Shown piece by piece: positions 38,433 to 42,985 of a stretch of DNA of 42,985 nt. The stretch lies in NCBI RefSeq assembly GCF_001855385.1, contig NZ_MKIE01000014.1:1-42985 (forward strand). The letters are read 5' to 3'. The stretch comes from Andreesenia angusta. Lineage in GTDB: Bacteria; Bacillota; Clostridia; Tissierellales; Gottschalkiaceae. Position 1 is the first letter of the stretch. The number at the start of each line of letters is the position of its first letter. The notes under the pieces were generated by a model, which saw only the letters and a list, made by a program, of their open reading frames with translations, ran no database searches and was not told where the DNA came from. A program made the translations under genes and the position numbers.

Positions 38433-39557
38433 TTGGGAAATTTTTTAAATAAGTTAAGGTTTATTCCTGGCTACAGAACTAGAACTATGTGGAAAATGAT
38501 TGTAGCCACTATGTGGTATCTAATAGCCTTATTGGCTGGACTGCCCAATATATTTAACGTAATTGGAAATTTAGTCGTGTCTATGTTTATTGTTTTTCTA
38601 TATGAATCTATAAAATTCAAAGATAAGAAAAGTTTAAAGTCTTTGGGTATAAGTTTTTTAGTAGTTGCAGTTGTATCATTAGGGTACTCTTCCAATGAAA
38701 CAGATATTACGAATAAGGCAGCTCAATCTTCAGAAAATAGTAGCTCTAAAGACTCTGAAAAGATTATTATCGATACCAATAAAACAGGGGATGCATATAG
38801 AGCTGAAGAAAAAGCAAAATTAGATGCAAAAGTTGCTTTAGAGGCCAAGAAAGCTGAAGAGCAGAATAAAATAAACACTACATTTACTCCTGCTACTATA
38901 ACAGAAGTAACTGATGGGGATACTGTTAAAGTTTTAGTAAATGGAGAAGTTAGAAAAGTTAGGCTTATAGGTGTAGATACTCCTGAGACTGTTCATCCAA
39001 GCAAACCAGTTGAATATTACGGTATGGAGGCTAGTAACTTTACTAAAAATAGTTTGAATGGAAAAACTGTCTATCTTCAAAAAGATATTTCTGATACTGA
39101 TAAATATGGTCGTTATTTATACTATATTTGGCTAAATCAGCCCACTGAGCTAGAGCCTACAAAAGAGTATACAAAAGAAAATATGTTTAATGCTCAGCTC
39201 CTAATTAATGGCTACGCCCAAGTATCTACTTATCCTCCTGATGTGAAGTATAATGAGTGGTTCTTAGAATTCCAACAAGCTCCAAAATCTAATGGAGAGG
39301 GCCTTTGGAGTGCCCCTGAAGAGCAGCTTGCACAGGAAAATACTCAATCGAGCACTTCTTCTCCAAGTAGTCAAGAAGTACCGTCTACGCCTACAAACTC
39401 CTCTAGTCAAGGATTAATAAAAGGAAACCATAGTAGCTCTGGAGAACTCATATATCATGTGCCTGGTGGGCAGTTCTATGATAGAACTGATGCTGAAGAG
39501 TATTTCAATACTGAAGAAGAAGCTCAGGCTGCTGGATATAGAAGGTCTAAAAGATAA
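38433..39557 (+). CDS. Membrane-anchored thermonuclease (SNase) with C-terminal sunset-type domain
   Basis: 374 aa. Two to three N-terminal hydrophobic segments (19-60 and 68-88), a Ser/Ala/Lys-rich linker, then SNase (about 150-300): ITEVTDGDTVKVLVNGEVRK, RLIGVDTPETVHP, DKYGRYLYYIWL and GYAQVSTYPPDVKYNEWF. After a Ser/Pro linker, the C-terminus (330-374) has GNHSSSGELIYHVPGGQFYD and ends EEEAQAAGYRRSKR, like sunset domains. Catalytic Arg/Glu residues appear intact. The start is TTG after AAGGAGAGG. It probably acts outside the membrane. Confidence 0.85.
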   Translation: MGNFLNKLRFIPGYRTRTMWKMIVATMWYLIALLAGLPNIFNVIGNLVVSMFIVFLYESIKFKDKKSLKSLGISFLVVAVVSLGYSSNETDITNKAAQSSENSSSKDSEKIIIDTNKTGDAYRAEEKAKLDAKVALEAKKAEEQNKINTTFTPATITEVTDGDTVKVLVNGEVRKVRLIGVDTPETVHPSKPVEYYGMEASNFTKNSLNGKTVYLQKDISDTDKYGRYLYYIWLNQPTELEPTKEYTKENMFNAQLLINGYAQVSTYPPDVKYNEWFLEFQQAPKSNGEGLWSAPEEQLAQENTQSSTSSPSSQEVPSTPTNSSSQGLIKGNHSSSGELIYHVPGGQFYDRTDAEEYFNTEEEAQAAGYRRSKR

Positions 39558-39599
39558 CTTGCAAGTAATACCAATTCATATATAAAGGGGTTTTGATAA

Positions 39600-40298
39600 A
39601 TGAAAAAAAAGCGTTTTATGAAAAAAGCATCAGTATTGGCAGTATCATTTGCACTTTTGACATCATCAGTTGCATTTGGACACAGCGGACGAACTGACAG
39701 TTCCGGAGGACACAGAGACAACAAAAATGTAAGTGGACTAGGCTACTATCACTACCACTGCGGAGGCAATCCTGCTCATTTACATCCAAATGGAAGATGC
39801 CCTTATAGCGGTAGCTCTACTCCCTCTACTTCTGGTGGAAGTAATGCTACATCTCCTGTAAAAATCTCTGCCAAAGTTCCAAATACTTCGGTTAAAATTG
39901 ATGGAGTCAATATAAACACTGCAAATGCAAAATATCCTCCACTTCTGTTCAAAGATATAACCTATATTCCTATAACTTTTGATATAGTATATTATCTTGA
40001 TATAAATTATAACTGGACTGATGCTAGTAATTTGAAGTTTTCTAGAACAATTGGACTTAAGAATACTAAGCAATTTAAACAGATGTTCACGGATGGCTCT
40101 TCTTGGAGTGGAATGTCTGCATATGCAACAAAAGTCAATAAGGGCATAATAGTCAACAACTTATGGGTAAATAATACTTATCCAATAATCAATTATAAGA
40201 ATATAAATTATATACCTCTAACTTACGACTTTGTAACTAATCTAGGTCTTTCATATACCTGGGATCCTGTTAATGGATTTAATTTAATTTCAAAGTAA
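39600..40298 (+). CDS. Secreted YHYH-domain protein with copper amine oxidase-like repeats
   Basis: 232 aa. Signal peptide MKKKRFMKKASVLAVSFALL ending near AFG. Then GHSGRTDSSGGHRDNKN and the YHYH motif GYYHYHCGGNPAHLHPNG (about 48-66), a Ser/Thr linker, and a C-terminal region with two stalk-type units, LLFKDITYIPITFDIVYYLD and IINYKNINYIPLTYDFVTNL. It should be exported to the cell surface. YHYH and SNase genes are often neighbours in phages. Function unknown. Confidence 0.85.
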   Translation: MKKKRFMKKASVLAVSFALLTSSVAFGHSGRTDSSGGHRDNKNVSGLGYYHYHCGGNPAHLHPNGRCPYSGSSTPSTSGGSNATSPVKISAKVPNTSVKIDGVNINTANAKYPPLLFKDITYIPITFDIVYYLDINYNWTDASNLKFSRTIGLKNTKQFKQMFTDGSSWSGMSAYATKVNKGIIVNNLWVNNTYPIINYKNINYIPLTYDFVTNLGLSYTWDPVNGFNLISK

Positions 40299-40378
40299 TT
40301 CACTATCTGCTTTAATTTTACTGAACTTTATGATAGTATATTCGAAATAAGAATATCAACCATATTGAACCATAAATC

Positions 40379-40415
40379 AAAAGTTACTAGAGTATATCTA
40401 GTGACTTTTATTTTA
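40379..40415 (+). terminator. Terminator after the YHYH gene
   Basis: AAAAGTTACTAGA / TCTAGTGACTTTT stem (40379-40391, 40397-40409) followed by ATTTTAAATTT. It separates the lysogeny operon from the integrase promoter. Confidence 0.75.
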
Positions 40416-40424
40416 AATTTAAAT

Positions 40425-40438
40425 CGAACATACGTTCT
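40425..40438. promoter_or_regulatory. LexA (SOS) box upstream of integrase
   Basis: CGAACATACGTTCT, matching the Gram-positive LexA consensus CGAACRNRYGTTYG apart from the last base. It lies 2-15 nt before the integrase ribosome binding site. It is the only such match I found in the window outside the IStron palindrome at 3401. Confidence 0.65.
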
Positions 40439-40454
40439 TGTAGGAGGTATTAAA

Positions 40455-41642
40455 ATGTCAGGTTCTATTGAAAAACGTGGTCCCAATACCTATCGATTAA
40501 TTGTCTCCGCTGGGTTTGGTCTTAACGGCAAGCGAAAGCGGCACACTAGGACCGTTAAATGCCGAAATAAAACTGAAGCTCAAAAAGAACTTGCTAAATT
40601 CATAGTAGAGATTGAAAGTGGTGACGTGTCCAAAACTACAAAATTTTCTTTCGAAGCATTTGCTGATAAGTGGCTATCGGACTATGGAAGCCGTAATTTA
40701 GCACCTAAAACTATGTACAACTATCAGAGATATCTAGATACCAAAATAGTGCCTTATATCGGCCATATAGAGCTTTCAAAGCTATCTCCAGCCAATCTTC
40801 TTGATCTTTATAACTATCTCCAGGTAGATTATAAGAAAGATGATGGCACTCCCCTATCTATAAATTCTGTGGTCAAGTACCATAGGCTCATAAGCTCTAT
40901 GCTCAATACAGCTATAGATTGGCAACTTATAAAGTCAAATCCTGCTGAAAAAGTAAAGCCTGGAAAAATGGTTAAGCCTAAGCGAGATTTCTATAATGAA
41001 GAAGAGCTAAGTACACTCTTAGACGCTCTTTCTGAAGCGCCCCTCAAGTACAGAGTCGCTATACTTGTCACTATAGCAACTGGCCTTAGGCTTGGAGAGC
41101 TTATGGGCTTGAAGTGGGATAACGTTGATTTTGAAAGCTGTACAGTCACAGTCGAAAGAGCGAGTCAATATCTCCCTACAAAAGGTACTTTCGAAAAAGA
41201 TCCAAAAAACGAGACTTCTAGGCGGACCATATCTGTCCCACAGAGCATCATTCAACTCGTAAAGGAGTACAGGGTCAGTGAGGTTGAAAAGAAGCTGTCC
41301 TGTGGCAGTCAATGGATTGATTCCGACTTCATGTTCACTCAGTGGAACGGTAGTCCTATGCATCCAGATACACCTTCTAAATGGTTCAATAAATTCTTGA
41401 AAGAAAATGGTCTTAAGAAGATTACATTCCATCAATTAAGACATACGTCAGCTACCATCTTAATAAATGCCGGAATAAATATAAGGGCCCTATCTGCTAG
41501 ACTGGGACATAGTAATACTTCTACTACTCTGAATATATATTCCCATGCTCTTCAGTCTATGGATCAGATAGCTGCGGATAAAATAGAGTCTATAATGTTC
41601 AACGATGTTGACGACCTTGAGGAAAAGAATAGAGTAAAATAA
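40455..41642 (+). CDS. int: Phage integrase (tyrosine recombinase)
   Basis: 395 aa. Arm-binding N-terminus (SGSIEKRGPNTYRLIVSAGF), SAM-like core-binding domain (about 65-170: FADKWLSDYGSRNLAPKTMY) and catalytic domain with Arg in ATGLRLGELMGL, Lys, HQLRHTSATI (His-x-x-Arg), LGHSNTSTTLNIYSH with the catalytic Tyr. It recombines at the tRNA-Arg site 50 bp downstream. ATG 40455 has AGGAGGT 7 nt upstream; a TTG at 40365 is rejected. A LexA box lies just before. It reads toward the bidirectional tRNA terminator. Confidence 0.96.
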   Translation: MSGSIEKRGPNTYRLIVSAGFGLNGKRKRHTRTVKCRNKTEAQKELAKFIVEIESGDVSKTTKFSFEAFADKWLSDYGSRNLAPKTMYNYQRYLDTKIVPYIGHIELSKLSPANLLDLYNYLQVDYKKDDGTPLSINSVVKYHRLISSMLNTAIDWQLIKSNPAEKVKPGKMVKPKRDFYNEEELSTLLDALSEAPLKYRVAILVTIATGLRLGELMGLKWDNVDFESCTVTVERASQYLPTKGTFEKDPKNETSRRTISVPQSIIQLVKEYRVSEVEKKLSCGSQWIDSDFMFTQWNGSPMHPDTPSKWFNKFLKENGLKKITFHQLRHTSATILINAGINIRALSARLGHSNTSTTLNIYSHALQSMDQIAADKIESIMFNDVDDLEEKNRVK

Positions 41643-41656
41643 TTTTAATCAAAAAC

Positions 41657-41675
41657 TGTCCCCAGTATTGTCCCC
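41657..41675. promoter_or_regulatory. Putative integrase arm-type sites, right end
   Basis: TGTCCCC at 41657-41663 and 41669-41675, same orientation as the left pair at 4859-4876, between int stop and attR. Confidence 0.5.
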
Positions 41676-41694
41676 AAACTGTGAAAAAGCATAA

Positions 41695-41796
41695 AAAAAC
41701 AGCTAGCTACAATCTCTTGTAACTAGCTGTTTTTCAACGTTTATGTATGGTGCACCCAGGAGGACTTGAACCCCCAACCTTCTGGTTCGTAGCCAG
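41695..41796. repeat. attR: right copy of the 102-bp attachment repeat
   Basis: Identical to 4644-4745. It contains the operon terminator and the 3' half of tRNA-Arg. To the right the host tRNA sequence continues, so insertion keeps a working tRNA. The two copies are 37,051 bp apart. Confidence 0.95.
41696..41733 (-). terminator. tRNA operon terminator (bidirectional)
   Basis: AACAGCTAGTTACAA / TTGTAGCTAGCTGTT stem, 4-nt loop, T-runs on both sides. Stops the leftward tRNA operon and also the rightward integrase transcript. Copied at attL (4645-4681). Confidence 0.85.
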
Positions 41797-41824
41797 ACAC
41801 TCTATCCAGTTGAGCTATAGGTGC
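41748..41824 (-). tRNA. tRNA-Arg(ACG), prophage attachment site gene
   Basis: 77 nt with encoded CCA. Acceptor GCACCTA/TGGGTGC, anticodon loop CTACGAA giving ACG, T loop TTCAAGT. Last gene of the operon. The prophage recombined in the anticodon-arm region (identity from CTGG onward) and rebuilt the 3' half. Confidence 0.96.
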
Positions 41825-41829
41825 TTTTA

Positions 41830-41904
<75 letters not shown>

Positions 41905-41922
41905 TTGTATTTTTGTCTTATT

Positions 41923-41997
41923 TGGCTGGGGTAGCAGGATTTGAACCTACGCATGTCAGAGTCAAAGTCTGATGCCTTACCGCTTGGCGATACCCCA
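41923..41997 (-). tRNA. tRNA-Gln(TTG)
   Basis: 75 nt with CCA; acceptor TGGGGTA/TACCCCA, anticodon loop CTTTGAC. Confidence 0.95.
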
Positions 41998-42010
41998 ATG
42001 ACTGTTGAAA

Positions 42011-42088
42011 TGGGGTGGATGATGGGATTCGAACCCACGACCTCCAGAGCCACAATCTGGCGCGCTAACCAACTGTGCCACACCCACC
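42011..42088 (-). tRNA. tRNA-His(GTG)
   Basis: 78 nt with CCA; extra 5' G(-1) opposite C73 as required for tRNA-His; anticodon loop TTGTGGC. Confidence 0.95.
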
Positions 42089-42111
42089 ATATTATATATT
42101 ATAAAACTAAT

Positions 42112-42185
42112 TGGAGCGGGTGAAGGGAATCGAACCCTCGCAACTGGCTTGGAAGGCCAGGGCTCTACCACTGAGCTACACCCGC
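42112..42185 (-). tRNA. tRNA-Gly(TCC)
   Basis: 74 nt with CCA; acceptor GCGGGTG/CACCCGC, anticodon loop CTTCCAA. Confidence 0.95.
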
Positions 42186-42203
42186 GAGTATTTTTGAAAC
42201 TTT

Positions 42204-42278
42204 TGGAGCGGAAGACGAGATTCGAACTCGCGACCCTCGCCTTGGCAAGGCGATGCTCTACCACTGAGCCACTCCCGC
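42204..42278 (-). tRNA. tRNA-Gly(GCC)
   Basis: 75 nt with CCA; acceptor GCGGGAG/CTTCCGC, anticodon loop TTGCCAA. Confidence 0.95.
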
Positions 42279-42285
42279 ATTTTTT

Positions 42286-42371
42286 TGGTGGATGGGACTG
42301 GATTCGAACCAGTGAAAGCGTAGCTAACGGATTTACAGTCCGTCCCCTTTGGCCAACTCGGGAACCCATCC
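42286..42371 (-). tRNA. tRNA-Tyr(GTA)
   Basis: 86 nt with CCA and a long variable arm (class II); acceptor GGATGGG/CCCATCC, anticodon loop CTGTAAA. Confidence 0.95.
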
Positions 42372-42376
42372 TCTTT

Positions 42377-42451
42377 TGGAGCTGGTGAGAGGACTTGAAC
42401 CCCCAACCTACTGATTACAAGTCAGTTGCGCTACCGTTGCGCCACACCAGC
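42377..42451 (-). tRNA. tRNA-Thr(TGT)
   Basis: 75 nt with CCA; acceptor GCTGGTG/CACCAGC, anticodon loop CTTGTAA. Confidence 0.95.
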
Positions 42452-42480
42452 ATGTTCTTTTCATTTGTTTTATTGTTTTT

Positions 42481-42557
42481 TGGCGACCTGGAAGGGACTC
42501 GAACCCTCGACCTCCAGCGTGACAGGCTGGCATTCTAACCAACTGAACTACCAGGCC
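42481..42557 (-). tRNA. tRNA-Asp(GTC)
   Basis: 77 nt with CCA; acceptor GGCCTGG/CCAGGTC, anticodon loop CTGTCAC. Confidence 0.95.
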
Positions 42558-42644
42558 GCGTTTTTTGTTTAAGGAAACTCGACTCACTTCGTTCCCTGAG
42601 TAAGTGACTATCTCGAAATCGAAGATTTCGGATATCTACTTAAG

Positions 42645-42720
42645 TGGTGGTCGCAGTAGGGCTCGAACCTACGACCCCCTGCTTGTAAGGCAGATGCTCT
42701 CCCAGCTGAGCTATGCGACC
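42645..42720 (-). tRNA. tRNA-Val(TAC)
   Basis: 76 nt with CCA; acceptor GGTCGCA/TGCGACC, anticodon loop CTTACAA. Separated from tRNA-Asp by an 87-nt spacer that contains a hairpin. Confidence 0.95.
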
Positions 42721-42725
42721 ACTTT

Positions 42726-42800
42726 TGGTGACTCTACCGGGAATCGAACCCGGGTTACCGCCGTGAAAGGGCGGTGTCTTGACCGCTTGACCATAGAGCC
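42726..42800 (-). tRNA. tRNA-Glu(TTC)
   Basis: 75 nt with CCA; acceptor GGCTCTA/TAGAGTC, anticodon loop CTTTCAC. Confidence 0.95.
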
Positions 42801-42821
42801 TTATTCTGTTTTTTGAAAAAT

Positions 42822-42898
42822 TGGTAGCGGTGAACGGATTTGAACCGCTGACACTACGGGTATGAACCGTATGCTCTAGCCAACTGAGCTACACCGCC
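42822..42898 (-). tRNA. tRNA-Met(CAT), elongator type
   Basis: 77 nt with CCA; acceptor GGCGGTG/CACCGCT, anticodon loop TTCATAC. The fully paired first base pair and lack of the three G-C anticodon-stem pairs separate it from the initiator; a tRNA-Ile2 with modified CAT is less likely. Confidence 0.88.
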
Positions 42899-42910
42899 AT
42901 GTTTGTTTTT

Positions 42911-42985
<75 letters not shown>

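Overview
The window is a stretch of a low-GC Gram-positive (Clostridia-type) chromosome carrying one complete prophage. The Clostridia assignment rests on AT-rich DNA with strong AGGAGG ribosome binding sites, tandem sigma-A rRNA promoters, an IStron (a group I intron/insertion-sequence hybrid known from Clostridium and Clostridioides), a PduT-like microcompartment shell protein and a PBSX-type phage. I cannot name the species; Peptostreptococcaceae or a relative is my best guess.

Host DNA, left (1-4643). The 5' end of a 16S rRNA gene on the minus strand has two tandem promoters. It is followed by an orphan PduT-like BMC protein (+), a cytosolic 5'-nucleotidase-type metallophosphatase (-), an ArsC/YusI-like thioredoxin-fold protein (+), a transposase-less mini-IStron (-) at a TTGAT site, and a small heat-shock protein (-).

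Prophage (about 4644-41796). A perfect 102-bp direct repeat (4644-4745 and 41695-41796) covers the 3' half of tRNA-Arg(ACG) and the tRNA operon terminator. The repeats are 37,051 bp apart, which gives the element's length. The integrase gene lies beside attR, and paired TGTCCCC motifs near both ends look like integrase arm sites. From left to right the phage holds several blocks. First is an AT-rich accessory island: a Panacea-domain antitoxin with a coiled-coil membrane partner, and a protein that joins pentatricopeptide-like repeats to an HNH nuclease. Next comes a long minus-strand late operon, read right to left: HNH, terminase, portal, protease, HK97 capsid, connectors, PBSX-type contractile tail, baseplate, tail fibre, holin and an amidase that appears circularly permuted. 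A late-control block (small tyrosine recombinase, four 11-bp repeats, sigma-like activator) precedes an early/replication block (dUTPase, RemA-like protein, SSB, DnaB helicase, replication initiator, regulators, excisionase-like protein). A divergent Cro/CI switch has five copies of one operator. The plus-strand lysogeny module holds CI, a BFD-type Fe-S peptide, a DUF4236 protein, an ImmA-like protease, a membrane-anchored thermonuclease, a secreted YHYH protein and an integrase with a LexA box just before its ribosome binding site.

Host DNA, right (41748-42985). Thirteen tRNA genes on the minus strand, transcribed fMet, Met, Glu, Val, Asp, Thr, Tyr, Gly(GCC), Gly(TCC), His, Gln, Cys, Arg. 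The prophage uses the last of them and restores it.

How it works together. CI and Cro share operators over a TTGACA-N17-TATACT promoter that drives the leftward early genes. The early genes replicate the phage and make the ArpU/RinA-like activator, which probably switches on packaging, structure and lysis through the 11-bp repeats. A programmed -1 frameshift makes the long tail chaperone. The most novel candidates are the PPR-HNH protein, the permuted amidase, the mini-IStron and the Fe-S peptide behind the repressor. All functions are inferred from sequence alone.
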